From NCBI GenBank assembly GCA_030430165.1, contig JAUIGL010000056.1:1-43846 (forward strand): DNA of 43,846 bases, written 5' to 3'. The notes under the pieces are model-generated. The model was not told where the DNA came from and made no database searches. It was given only the letters and a program-made list of their open reading frames with translations. A program made the translations under genes and the position numbers. Positions within the stretch are counted from its first letter, which is position 1, and each line of letters opens with the position of its first letter. Shown here piece by piece: positions 18,254 to 26,482 of the stretch. This stretch comes from a bacterium. Lineage in GTDB: Bacteria > Desulfobacterota > Binatia > HRBIN30 > CADEER01.

Positions 18254-18512
18254 AGTAGTGGGTCAGTTTGAAACTCGGAGAGCGTCCGAAGCGTTTCGAC
18301 CACGATCGGTCCGTTCGAACACTCCGAAGATACATTGGTGGGGCTTCGCCCCATTCGAGGGACCCTCATCCTGCCCTTCTCCCACAGGGAGAAGGGAATT
18401 CAGATGCCTCTCCCTGTGGGAGAGGTCGGCCAGAGGCCGGGTGAGGGACCCTCGGATGACCGAGCGTAGCGAGGCTCAGTTTAGTTCCCGAGCTCCAAAC
18501 TGACCCACTACC
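18254..18512. mobile_element. MITE-like element, copy 1 (259 bp)
   Basis: The terminal repeats AGTAGTGGGTCAGTTTG (18254-18270) and CAAACTGACCCACTACC (18496-18512) are complementary over 16 bases and continue inward imperfectly. Flanks GAAAATGC (18246-18253) and AAAAATAC (18513-18520) match at 6 of 8 positions, a decayed 8-base target duplication. The interior has no gene but holds hairpins CCCTTCTCCC-ACA-GGGAGAAGGG (18374-18396) and CCTCTCCC-TGT-GGGAGAGG (18407-18425), enclosed by two copies of GAGGGACCCTC (18357-18367, 18443-18453). This filling belongs to a widespread CCTCACCC/CTCTCCC-type intergenic repeat (from memory). See copies 2 and 3. Confidence 0.75.
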
Positions 18513-18559
18513 AAAAATACTCCAGGCGACGACTCATCTCCGTTTCTCGATCTCGATAA

Positions 18560-18664
18560 GTCGAGTCGAGGCGGCGAAAATGGGAAGGCGACGCACGGAA
18601 AGAAGGTGCAGTTGACGCGCTGGCCAAGAGATTTGGCTTGGATGTTGCAGCCCTTCTCGACTAG
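18560..18664 (+). pseudogene. Possible gene-end remnant
   Basis: A 34-codon open stretch between an in-frame TAA and a TAG ends AVDALAKRFGLDVAALLD, which looks like a genuine protein C-terminus. It has no start codon and lies just right of element copy 1, so it may be the tail of a gene lost when the element arrived. The rest of 18521-18712 shows nothing recognisable. Very tentative. Confidence 0.2.
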
Positions 18665-18712
18665 TGGTTCGGCTGTGGTGATCTTCGGACGATATTCGAA
18701 AACACAGTATCG

Positions 18713-19177
18713 ATGACCTTGCTAGAGGCTCTGAACGTCGCTCTGCAGGACGAGTACAAAGCGCGCGCGACGTATCGAAAAGTGATCGAGAGGTTCGGCG
18801 ACGTATTCCCGTTCGTGAATATCGTCGAGGCGGAGGAACGCCATATTCGAGCGCTCCAGCGCCTGTTCGAGAAATACGAGATTCCGCTTCCGGTCGATGA
18901 CTGGCAGCGCAAGGTGGAAGCTCCGGCATCGGTGCGTGACGCCTGTGCTGACGGTGTCGCGGCGGAGCAGGAGAACGGCCGACTGTACGATCGACTGATC
19001 GAAGCGGTTGGCGGTTACCCCGACGTGCAAGAGACTTTCGTCCGACTCCAAGAGGCATCTCAGCAGAATCACCTCCCCGCGTTCGAGCGCTGCCTCGCTC
19101 GCGACACCGCTGGTGACGGCTGTGGCGGTGCAGATGGACGCGGTCAACGCAGGCGGCGCCGACGCGGCAGGCATTAG
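18713..19177 (+). CDS. DUF2202 ferritin-like protein
   Basis: A 154 aa protein whose first 130 residues match the DUF2202 ferritin-like family: LLEALNVALQDEYKARATYRKVIERFG, then NIVEAEERHIRALQRLFEKY and PLPVDDW. Helices with E-x-x-Y/E-x-x-H spacing suggest a metal-binding four-helix bundle. Function in the family is unknown; oxidative or metal stress is a guess. The tail after residue 130 is unusual, Gly-rich and then strongly basic (GQRRRRRRGRH), possibly a frameshifted or extended end. It precedes a cytochrome c gene by 57 bases on the same strand. Confidence 0.75.
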   Translation: MTLLEALNVALQDEYKARATYRKVIERFGDVFPFVNIVEAEERHIRALQRLFEKYEIPLPVDDWQRKVEAPASVRDACADGVAAEQENGRLYDRLIEAVGGYPDVQETFVRLQEASQQNHLPAFERCLARDTAGDGCGGADGRGQRRRRRRGRH

Positions 19178-19234
19178 CCATCGATATGCTGGCCGGAATC
19201 TCGATCGACTAAGAGCGAACACGAGGAGGGAAGA

Positions 19235-19663
19235 ATGAGAAATCCGAGCGTCCCGAGCGTCCTGATTGTTGCGTTCGCCGCGGCACTGCTTGCGGTCGCC
19301 CCGGTTGGGGCAGCGGAGTCGGAAGTGTCAGTGCCGGCGGACTGGACATTCACCTTGCCAGCCGGCGATGCCGCGGACGGCAAAGCCGTTTACCTGCGAA
19401 TGGAGTGCTACTCCTGCCATCAGGTCGCCTCACTCGACGTGAAGACGCCCGCAGATAGCGGCGGAATCGGCCCCGATCTCGATGCTTACGGACGTTTGCC
19501 GAAGGAGTTTCTGGCGGAGTCGATCATCAAGGCCCACACCGTCGTCGCGGCTCCAGGGTACGTGGTGCACGAAAACCAGGCCGGCATGGGCAAGTACAAC
19601 CACTTCATGACTATCCAAGAGCTCGTCGATCTGGTTGCCTATCTAAAAACCTTGAGCGACTAG
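19235..19663 (+). CDS. Periplasmic monohaem cytochrome c
   Basis: A 142 aa exported cytochrome. The signal peptide (about residues 1-27, ending PVGAAES) is followed by a class I c-type domain with the haem-binding CYSCH at 58-62. A C-terminal helix (QELVDLVAYLKTLSD) is the usual packing helix, and a Met near GMGKYNHFMT is the likely sixth ligand. It would carry electrons in the periplasm. The ribosome site GAGGAGGGA is strong. It lies downstream of the DUF2202 gene. Its TAG stop overlaps, on the other strand, the stop of a Cys-rich remnant. Confidence 0.9.
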   Translation: MRNPSVPSVLIVAFAAALLAVAPVGAAESEVSVPADWTFTLPAGDAADGKAVYLRMECYSCHQVASLDVKTPADSGGIGPDLDAYGRLPKEFLAESIIKAHTVVAAPGYVVHENQAGMGKYNHFMTIQELVDLVAYLKTLSD

Positions 19664-19899
19664 ACAAACGGAGCGTCACGGCAGTCGGACCGAGACCGGT
19701 CCGACCGCCAGCGTCGCCAATAGGCGCACTCGCAGGTACCACCGCTGTCCTCACAGGTGCCACCGCAGCCGGTGCACGCCTGTCCGTCGCTGCAAGACCC
19801 GACAACGCAGACCCCGGAGCTGCATTGGTCGCCCGGGATGCACGGATTGCCGTCGCATTCAATGTTCCCATCGGCCTCCGCCGTACACAGCGAGCGAGC
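19660..19899 (-). pseudogene. Truncated cysteine-rich secreted-protein remnant
   Basis: Read leftward, this frame encodes ECDGNPCIPGDQCSSGVC followed by further Cys pairs (SCSDGQACTGCGGTC, GTCECAYW), at least twelve cysteines in about 60 residues and then a stop. That pattern is typical of extracellular Cys-rich repeats and very unlikely for random antisense sequence. No start codon or signal peptide exists upstream: the frame runs into the antisense of the thioesterase gene at 19915. It is probably the 3' end of a gene cut off by rearrangement. Confidence 0.45.
19684..19705. other. 8-bp inverted repeat after the cytochrome gene
   Basis: GTCGGACC (19684-19691) pairs with GGTCCGAC (19698-19705) across a six-base loop, 20 bases past the cytochrome stop. 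It lacks a T-tract, so it is at most a weak terminator. Confidence 0.35.
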
Positions 19900-19914
19900 A
19901 TAGGAGCCTGACCC

Positions 19915-20331
19915 ATGCGACCTGATCTGCAATCCCACTCCCCCTTCGGCGAGCTGATGGGGACGACGATCGTGAGCGTCGACGCCGACCGGCGGACGAT
20001 CGAAACGAGCTACGACCTGGGGCTGGAGGCAACCAACCGGATCGGGACGATCGCCGGCGGCATGATCTGCGCGATGCTCGACTCGGTCACCGGTCTGGTG
20101 GCTCTGTCGATCCTGCCGACGAACCAGGTCATCGTGCACACGTCACTTCAGGTGGAGTATCTCCGTCCGGCACGCCCGGGAAGGATCCGTGCCCTGGGTG
20201 AGGTTTGCGAGCGCACGGATCGTGACATCCACTCGCGCGGCGAGCTCTTCGCGCCGGACGGCACACGCCTCGCCACCGCCGCAGCGACCCTGCGTATCAT
20301 CGAAACGCAACGCGCGAAGTCGATGCAATGA
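19915..20331 (+). CDS. PaaI-type hotdog thioesterase
   Basis: A 138 aa hotdog-fold acyl-CoA thioesterase. The core NRIGTIAGGMICAMLDSVTG matches the PaaI/YbaW hallmark, in which a Gly-rich turn leads into the long hotdog helix with an Asp (ADxxxG-like) facing the active site. The second half has the strand pattern VIVHTSLQVEYLRPARPGRI typical of the family. It hydrolyses an acyl- or aryl-CoA; the substrate is not determinable. The nearest metabolic neighbours are the convergent SDR/epimerase/TPP genes, so a link to their pathway is possible but unproven. Confidence 0.85.
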   Translation: MRPDLQSHSPFGELMGTTIVSVDADRRTIETSYDLGLEATNRIGTIAGGMICAMLDSVTGLVALSILPTNQVIVHTSLQVEYLRPARPGRIRALGEVCERTDRDIHSRGELFAPDGTRLATAAATLRIIETQRAKSMQ

Positions 20332-20418
20332 GCCGGGAGATTCAAGCGGACGGCTCAAGGAACCAAGGAGGGAAGGGGCACCAGGCAGAGGCGGCCGACT
20401 GCCCGCACTCGAGCTGCT

Positions 20419-21204
20419 CTACATGGTGCGGCGGATCATCAGACGCTCGTAGAACGACGGAGCGAGGCGCGCCATCCAGTACGACAGCTTTGCCTCGAGA
20501 GGCGTCAGCAACAGTCGGCGCCTGGCTTCGGCGGCGCGGTAGATCTCGTCGGCGATGTCCTGCGGGCGCGCGGGGTTGCGGACTCCGGTTCGCGCCGCCG
20601 GCGCCGCGGTCTCGCCGTGCGGTCCCAAGGCATGGTCGCCAATCGGCGTGTCGATGAAGGAAGGACAGACCATCGTGACGCCAACGCCGGCGGAGGCGTA
20701 CTCGGCACGAAGCGAGTCGAAGTAGCCGTGCAAGGCGTGCTTGCTGGCGGCATAACCGGCACGGGTGGCGAGAGGCGCGATACCGGCAACGCTCGACAAC
20801 ACGACGATCTGACCGCAGCGTTCGATCAACGACGGCAACGCGACCTTGGTGCAATGTACCGCTCCGAAGAAGTTGACCTCCATGACCCGTTGAATGACAT
20901 CGACGTCGGTATCGCCGGCGAGTCCGAGGTGGGTGATGCCGGCGTTGTTGATGAGAACGTCGACGCCACCCCACTGGCGAACGACGTCGTCGATCGCCAC
21001 TCGTACCTGCTCGAGCGACGTGACGTCGCACTCGCCCGCGATGGCCCGGCCAGAGGCGCCGTCGATTTCGCGCGCCAACTCCGCCACCGTGCTGCCAGGG
21101 CGGTCCAGCAGCGCCAACGCTGCGCCGGCGCGCGCGTACCGCCAGGCGAGTGCGTTGCCGAGCCCGCCGGCTGCGCCGGTGACGACGACGACCTTGTCCT
21201 TCAT
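20419..21204 (-). CDS. Short-chain dehydrogenase/reductase
   Basis: A 261 aa classical SDR oxidoreductase. The NAD(P)-binding TGAAGGLG is at residues 9-16 and NNAG at 86-89. The catalytic Ser (SSVAG, 137-141), Tyr151 and Lys155 (YAASK) are all in place. An Asp after the second strand (ALLDRPG) suggests NAD preference. The C-terminal YWMARLAPSFYERLMIRRTM is a hydrophobic or basic tail, perhaps membrane-associated. Its ATG overlaps the stop of the epimerase gene (ATGA), so it is the last gene of a tightly coupled three-gene operon read leftward. Confidence 0.92.
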   Translation of the reverse strand: MKDKVVVVTGAAGGLGNALAWRYARAGAALALLDRPGSTVAELAREIDGASGRAIAGECDVTSLEQVRVAIDDVVRQWGGVDVLINNAGITHLGLAGDTDVDVIQRVMEVNFFGAVHCTKVALPSLIERCGQIVVLSSVAGIAPLATRAGYAASKHALHGYFDSLRAEYASAGVGVTMVCPSFIDTPIGDHALGPHGETAAPAARTGVRNPARPQDIADEIYRAAEARRRLLLTPLEAKLSYWMARLAPSFYERLMIRRTM

Positions 21205-22190
21205 GACGGCGATTCTCCAAAGTGCAGTGCGCGATACCGCTCGAAGCACTCCAAGCTGGTGTAACTCGGCTCGAAGCCGTACTCCTCTTTCAATCGCGCG
21301 TTGCTCAGAACCGGACGATAGCGCAAGAACATCGCTTGCTCGGGGCCGAGCTTGGTGAGGCCGAGAGCCCGCCCGGTTGCCAGAGCGGCCTGCAGGACGC
21401 CGGCAGGCAATGCGACGTACGGCTTCCCGAGCGAGTGCGCAATGTCCCGCAGCGTAACCGCGCCGTCGCCGCACAGGTTGTAAATACCAACGCGGCGCTC
21501 GCGGATCCCCTTGAAGATGCAACGCGCAACGTCCTCGTCCCAAATGAACACGAACGGCGCATCGGACCCGCGAACACCGACGACCAACGGCCGATCGAAT
21601 ATCGCCGTGATCGGGTTGTTGGCGGCGGCGCCGAGCACGGCGCCGGGGCGGAAGATGAGCTGGCCCAACTTCGGATGCTCGGATCGGGCCGCCGCGAGCA
21701 TCTCCTCGACGAGCCGCTTGTGCTGCGAGTAGGCGAACTCGTCGTTTCCGCGGAGAGAGTCGGTCTCTTCGAGCGGAACCGGATTGTCGGGATGGTAGCC
21801 ATAGGCAGCTCCGCTGCTGGTGTAGACGAGCTGCTCGACGCCGGCGCGCACGGCGCATTCGAGCACGTTTCGAGTGCCGAGTACGTCGATCGAATACTCG
21901 ATCTCGCGCGAGCTGTCGGGTCCGGGCGTCACGACCGCGGCGAGGTGCACGACGGTGTCGACCTGTTCGGCGCGAAGAATCTCCTCCAGCGACGGGTCGC
22001 GAATGTCTTTGCAAACCTGCCGGACCGCGGAGCTGCGGACGCTGGTTTTCGGCTCACGCAGGTCGAGCGCCACGACTCGCCACATCTCGCCTTCCGCCGC
22101 TGCGTCGGCGAGCTGGCCGACGACGCGACTACCGAGAAGCCCCGATGCCCCGGTAACCAGGATCGATCGCGCGGGTTGCGCTTCGCTCAC
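21201..22190 (-). CDS. NAD-dependent epimerase/dehydratase (extended SDR)
   Basis: A 329 aa extended SDR. The Rossmann motif TGASGLLG is at residues 13-20. The catalytic Tyr/Lys pair is in EFAYSQHKRLVEE, with SSGAAYG as the upstream Ser strand. Such enzymes act on nucleotide sugars, sterols or similar hydroxy compounds; RPGAVLGAA and WDEDVARCIFKGI fit the NAD(P)H epimerase group. The start is GTG at 22190, within a GTGA overlap with the stop of the TPP enzyme gene. The substrate is unknown, but tight coupling to the TPP enzyme and SDR implies one pathway. Confidence 0.88.
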   Translation of the reverse strand: MSEAQPARSILVTGASGLLGSRVVGQLADAAAEGEMWRVVALDLREPKTSVRSSAVRQVCKDIRDPSLEEILRAEQVDTVVHLAAVVTPGPDSSREIEYSIDVLGTRNVLECAVRAGVEQLVYTSSGAAYGYHPDNPVPLEETDSLRGNDEFAYSQHKRLVEEMLAAARSEHPKLGQLIFRPGAVLGAAANNPITAIFDRPLVVGVRGSDAPFVFIWDEDVARCIFKGIRERRVGIYNLCGDGAVTLRDIAHSLGKPYVALPAGVLQAALATGRALGLTKLGPEQAMFLRYRPVLSNARLKEEYGFEPSYTSLECFERYRALHFGESPS

Positions 22191-23944
22191 TCGCCCGGCT
22201 CTTGGTGCATCGCCTTGAAGACATCGAGCCCCGGCGCCCAGAGATGCTCGACCGGGTCGACGTCGACATGAATCACCGAGCATCTCCCGCTGGCCAGCGA
22301 GCGGCCGAGGGCCGATCTCAGATCGCCGGCGTTTGCAACGCGCTCGCCGTGCGCTCCCATGCTCTCCGCCAACCGGTCGAAGCAAATCTCGGAGAAATCG
22401 GTGTTGATCGTTCGCTCGCTCGGTAGGACGCGCCGTTCCATCATCGTAGCCGCGTCCATCGCCATTCCCTGGCTCAGCTTGACCATGCCCCACTGCCGGT
22501 CGCACAGAACCAGAAAGACGACACCGAGGTCGTTGCGAATCGCCGTCTCGATCTCTTGCGGATGCATGCCGAGCGCGCCGTCGCCGATGATGCAATAGAC
22601 TTGTCGCTCGGGGTGCGCGACCTTCGCTCCAAGCGCCTGGCCGACGCCGGCACCGAGCATGCCGAACTTGAACGTGCTGATGAGGCAACCCGGAACGCGG
22701 TTCTCGTGGAACAGATTGGTCCACACTGCGGTATTGCCACCGTCGACGACGACGATGGCGTCGTCGTCGAAGACCTCGCGGCAGATCAGGGGCACGTGCG
22801 CGGAGTGCATCGGCTGGCGATCGACCGGCCCGGGTAGGGTGAGCAGAAAGTCGCGAATCTCCTTCTTCGCCGCGGCGAGCTGGCCGAGGCGTTCGGTGCG
22901 GGCAGCGAGATGCGGAGACGGCGACCCGGCCTGGATCTCGCCGAGCAGGGCCTGGGCGAACACGGCGGCGTCGGCGAGAATCGCGAGATCCACGGGCTTG
23001 TTCAGGCCCAGGATCTCCTCGTCGTTGTCGACCTGGATCAATCGCTGCTCATCGGCAGGGCGCCAGTACGGAGGCTTGCCCCACCAATCGGTTTCGCCAA
23101 AGCGTGTGCCGATCGCGAGCACCACGTCGGCCTCCTGTCGTACCTGATCGATCAGCGGCGGCAGCAGCGGGATGGCGTTGGCAATGCGCTCGTCGACCGC
23201 CGGACGACCACCCCAGCTGGCGGTCACCGGTGCCCGCAGCGCATGGACCAACTCGTCGATCAACGCGGCCGCGCCGGCGTGAAGGACGCCGCTGCCGATC
23301 TGAACCAGCGGCTTCTCTGCGGCGCGCAGACGCTCGGCAGCCTCGCGCACCTGCTGCTCCGACGGCGAGAGCGGTGCGGTTCGCCGGTATCGCCGCGGCT
23401 CGAGCACGGGGAGCTCGGCTGGTGCCGGACCGTTGAGGACGTCCTCGGGGATGGTGACGTGAACCACCCCGGGACGCCCCCGGTGCGAGATCCGAAACGC
23501 CCGATGCATGACTTCCGGTATGCGGTCGTAGGAGCGGGCGGCGCCGCTCCACTTGCTCATCGGTTTTATGGTCGCGACCTGGTCGAAGTATTGGAACGTG
23601 CCGCCGCGATCCGGTCCGACGATCGGGGCACGGCGCCAGCTGGTCAGCAGCAGGACCCGGTTCCCCTCGCCGTTTTCGACCGCGACGCCGGGAAGCACAT
23701 TGGCCGCCCCCGGACCGTTGCTGGCGAGGCATACGCCGAGCCGGCCGGTCATACGCGCGTACGCGCCCGCCATGTGCGCGGCGGTGCTCTCGTGGCGCGG
23801 CGAAACCAAGCGGATTCCATGCTCGGCCAAGCTGGAGTAGAGCCCGTAATAGGACCCGTCAATGATTCCGAAGACGACCTCGACGCCCTCGGCTTGCAGC
23901 ATTCGAGCGACGATATCGCCACCTGGTCTCTGATTCGCTGACAC
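22187..23944 (-). CDS. Thiamine-diphosphate enzyme, acetolactate synthase-like
   Basis: A 585 aa three-domain TPP enzyme of the acetolactate synthase/oxalyl-CoA decarboxylase/benzoylformate decarboxylase superfamily. The catalytic Glu52 lies in SPRHESTAAHMAGAYARMTG. The central domain has VVLAIGTRFGETDWW, and the TPP/Mg motif begins GDGALGM at 454. The usual NN ending that motif is replaced by LCD (VVFLVLCDRQWG), so it is not a standard acetolactate synthase. GTG at 23944 is preceded by GGGAGG. It is first in an operon with the epimerase and SDR and is divergent from the symporter gene. The reaction is probably C-C bond cleavage or formation on a 2-keto acid or acyloin; the substrate is unknown. 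Confidence 0.85.
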   Translation of the reverse strand: MSANQRPGGDIVARMLQAEGVEVVFGIIDGSYYGLYSSLAEHGIRLVSPRHESTAAHMAGAYARMTGRLGVCLASNGPGAANVLPGVAVENGEGNRVLLLTSWRRAPIVGPDRGGTFQYFDQVATIKPMSKWSGAARSYDRIPEVMHRAFRISHRGRPGVVHVTIPEDVLNGPAPAELPVLEPRRYRRTAPLSPSEQQVREAAERLRAAEKPLVQIGSGVLHAGAAALIDELVHALRAPVTASWGGRPAVDERIANAIPLLPPLIDQVRQEADVVLAIGTRFGETDWWGKPPYWRPADEQRLIQVDNDEEILGLNKPVDLAILADAAVFAQALLGEIQAGSPSPHLAARTERLGQLAAAKKEIRDFLLTLPGPVDRQPMHSAHVPLICREVFDDDAIVVVDGGNTAVWTNLFHENRVPGCLISTFKFGMLGAGVGQALGAKVAHPERQVYCIIGDGALGMHPQEIETAIRNDLGVVFLVLCDRQWGMVKLSQGMAMDAATMMERRVLPSERTINTDFSEICFDRLAESMGAHGERVANAGDLRSALGRSLASGRCSVIHVDVDPVEHLWAPGLDVFKAMHQEPGE

Positions 23945-24142
23945 GCGGCCTCCCTTACGGCTAAGCGCGGGCGAGCGAAGTACGCCCACTGCTTGCCAAG
24001 GGCGAGCAAGCCTCGTACCGGGATGGATCCGCCGACCAAATCGCGCCTGACCGAGATCCTCTTCTCGAATTTCGGAAGGATTGGCACTGATCGAGCGGAC
24101 TCCCGAAACGAGCACGCGCGCCCGAACCAGACACTGGCCTGA

Positions 24143-25504
24143 ATGGACGGAACCAAACCAGAACGCCCGAGCCGCAACGCGCTGCCGTTCTACGTCAAAT
24201 GTGGCTACGCCCTCGGCGACCACACGATCAACGTTCAACTGGCTTCGGTCTCGCTCTTCTTCCTGTTCTTTCTCACCGAGGTCGCCGGTCTGCCGCCGTC
24301 GCGTGCCGGGCTGGTAGTGCTGCTCGGCCGCGCCTTCGACGCCTTCAGCGACCCCATGATGGGTCGCATCTCCGACGCCACGCAGTGGAAAATGGGCAGG
24401 CGGCGGCCCTACTTCCTGCTCGGCGCGATTCCTTTCGGACTGACGTTCGCGCTGCTCTGGTCGGAGCCACCGTCGGGCGGCGAATCAATGATCGTCCTCT
24501 TCTACTCCGCGGTGTTCGTCGCCAACACATTGAGCTCGACCGTGCTCGCCGTGCCGTACTCGGCGCTCCTGCCCGAGCTTGCGCTCGACTACGACGAGCG
24601 CACTTCGATGAACACGTTCCGCTCGATTGCAGTCATGTCGGCGATTCTCCTCACGGCCGTGGGAATGCCGCGTCTGGTGACTTGGTTCGGCGGCGGTGCA
24701 GGCGGCTACGCCGCTGCCGGCTGCGTCCTCGGCTTCTGGGTCGCGTTACCGTGGCTGGCGGTCTTCGGCACCACCTGGGAACGTCCCGGATTCCGCACCA
24801 GCGCCATCGGCGTCAGGCACAGCCTGCGCCAGCTCGCGCGCCACGCGACCTACTGGTCGCTCACCGGTCTCTTCCTCTGCGGACGAATCGCGGTCGATGT
24901 CAGCGGCGCCATCCTCTTGTTCTACTTCACCCACTGGCTCGGGCGGGGCGCCGATTTCCCGATTGCGATCGCCCTCATGCTGCTCAGCGTCATCGTATCG
25001 CTGCCGCTGTGGCTGCGGCTGGCGCGCGGCAACGACAAACGCGACATCTTCATCGCCGGCGCCCTGTGGTGGAGCGTGTGTCTGGGCCTGTTGTTTCTCG
25101 TCGACGCCGACACGCCGCGCTGGTGGGTGCTTACCCTCTTCGCGTTGGTCGGCGTCGGCTACGCGGTTGCCGACCTGATCCCGTGGGCGATGCTGGGCGA
25201 CGTCATCGACGAGGCGGAGCTCGCCACCGGCGAGAGGCGCGAGGGAATCTACGCCGGATTCTTTACTTTCGTGCGCAAGCTCGGCGGCGCGCTCGGGGTC
25301 GCCGTCGCCGGATTCGTGCTCGAAGCCGCTGGGTTCGAACGCGGCGGTGTGGAACAGAATGAGTCGGCCCGGCTAGCCATCCGCGGACTGACCGTTTTCG
25401 GTCCCATGCTCTTCCTGCTGCTGGCAAGCGCCATCGCCTGGCGCTACCCTCTCACCCGGCGCCGGCACAGCGCAATCTTGGCGGATCTACAGCGAAACGG
25501 TTAG
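24143..25504 (+). CDS. GPH-family (MelB-like) sugar symporter
   Basis: A 453 aa, 12-helix major facilitator protein of the glycoside-pentoside-hexuronide group. The hallmark after helix 2, GRAFDAFSDPMMGRISDATQ, has the conserved D-x3-D-P-x2-G-x3-D pattern for cation-coupled transport. A second family segment, EAELATGERREGIYAGFFTF, lies between helices 8 and 9 or thereabouts. It likely imports a glycoside or similar compound with Na+ or H+. It starts 198 bases from the TPP enzyme gene in the opposite direction, so the operon and symporter may serve the same substrate. The end is convergent with the FkbM-like gene across 32 bases. Confidence 0.88.
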   Translation: MDGTKPERPSRNALPFYVKCGYALGDHTINVQLASVSLFFLFFLTEVAGLPPSRAGLVVLLGRAFDAFSDPMMGRISDATQWKMGRRRPYFLLGAIPFGLTFALLWSEPPSGGESMIVLFYSAVFVANTLSSTVLAVPYSALLPELALDYDERTSMNTFRSIAVMSAILLTAVGMPRLVTWFGGGAGGYAAAGCVLGFWVALPWLAVFGTTWERPGFRTSAIGVRHSLRQLARHATYWSLTGLFLCGRIAVDVSGAILLFYFTHWLGRGADFPIAIALMLLSVIVSLPLWLRLARGNDKRDIFIAGALWWSVCLGLLFLVDADTPRWWVLTLFALVGVGYAVADLIPWAMLGDVIDEAELATGERREGIYAGFFTFVRKLGGALGVAVAGFVLEAAGFERGGVEQNESARLAIRGLTVFGPMLFLLLASAIAWRYPLTRRRHSAILADLQRNG

Positions 25505-25536
25505 CAGCGCGCGGCGACGGGATCGCCGGCTCTAGG

Positions 25537-26418
25537 CTAGCGATCGAAGCGGAAGGTCTTGGGGATCTTGAGATCCTTCCAGTTCAGATGGCTTCTGCCC
25601 TCGGGCCACGGAACGCCGTCACGGCCCCACTTCTGCTTGTACAGCTTCTGGGTATCCGACGGAGGGCGGTAGATCGCCGCCGGCGAGTTGTCAGTAATTC
25701 CGAACGCCGCGAAGTATCGCTCGTCGACCCAGAACGTATTGGAGCTGCCGGAGACCTGGTAGAGCAGCTGGTATCCCTTCGTCTTCGCCAGGTCGTCGAG
25801 GGATTGCAGGCTGGCGCCGAAGTAGAGCGTTCCGTCCCAGTAGTTCATCGGGTGAAAGTCCACCACCATGCGTTGCGGCGGCGGGAAGGCGAGGTTGGTC
25901 TCGATCATGACCACCTTCGGCCGAAAGTCGCGAATCGCGCGCCAGACGTAGTAGTCGTTGCTGTCGATGTCGATGACCATGAAATCGAGGTCCTTCGGCA
26001 CCCCGTTCTCTTCGAAGAGGATCTCGATGTTGCCCGGCCAGACCCATGCTTGCAGCGTCTTGGTCGTCGGATAGTCGCGGTAGTTCTTCGCCAACGCCTT
26101 CGCCAGCTGAGGGTTGCCCTCGATCTGGAAGGTACTCCAGCCGTGGTCGACGACGAGGTTGCGCATGTTGCTGCCCTTGACCCCGTTGGCGGCACCGAAC
26201 TCGACGGCGAACTTGGGGCCGGGCTCGATGACCTCGAAGATCTTCTCGATGACGCCGTCTTCCCCGAACTGCGAAAAGACCCTGCGCTCCGCGGCATGCA
26301 GGTCGACGGGTCTTGCCGGCTCGGCAACCATCGACGTGGCGCAAGCAAGGACGACGGCGATCACCGCGGCGACTGCGACCCCACGACGGTGTCTCGTTCT
26401 GTGGATGAAACGACACAT
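25537..26418 (-). CDS. Exported FkbM-like methyltransferase-fold protein
   Basis: A 293 aa protein with a twin-basic signal peptide (MCRFIHRTRHRRGVAVAAVI..., cleavage likely near residue 32). The mature part starts with FSQFGEDGVIEKIFEVIEPG, the classic opening of FkbM-like class I methyltransferases, then AVEFGAANGVKGSN (SAM loop), IDIDSNDYYVWRAI (acidic loop) and VVMIETNLAFPPP. Family members are normally cytoplasmic and methylate glycans or hydroxy groups. Export outside the SAM pool argues for a lipoprotein-like or non-catalytic role, or for a miscalled start. Residue 26 is Cys, but the context is not a good lipobox. It sits next to element copy 2. Confidence 0.7.
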   Translation of the reverse strand: MCRFIHRTRHRRGVAVAAVIAVVLACATSMVAEPARPVDLHAAERRVFSQFGEDGVIEKIFEVIEPGPKFAVEFGAANGVKGSNMRNLVVDHGWSTFQIEGNPQLAKALAKNYRDYPTTKTLQAWVWPGNIEILFEENGVPKDLDFMVIDIDSNDYYVWRAIRDFRPKVVMIETNLAFPPPQRMVVDFHPMNYWDGTLYFGASLQSLDDLAKTKGYQLLYQVSGSSNTFWVDERYFAAFGITDNSPAAIYRPPSDTQKLYKQKWGRDGVPWPEGRSHLNWKDLKIPKTFRFDR

Positions 26419-26482
26419 ATCTCCAAAACCTCGCTGAGCGATTAGCCTGCAACGACCCTCAGCGCAACACGCCGCAATCCTC

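Noticed and set aside
18179-18712. A tRNA or small structured RNA gene around the first element
   Set aside because: The hairpins are explained by the element's inverted repeats; no cloverleaf or known RNA motif was found.
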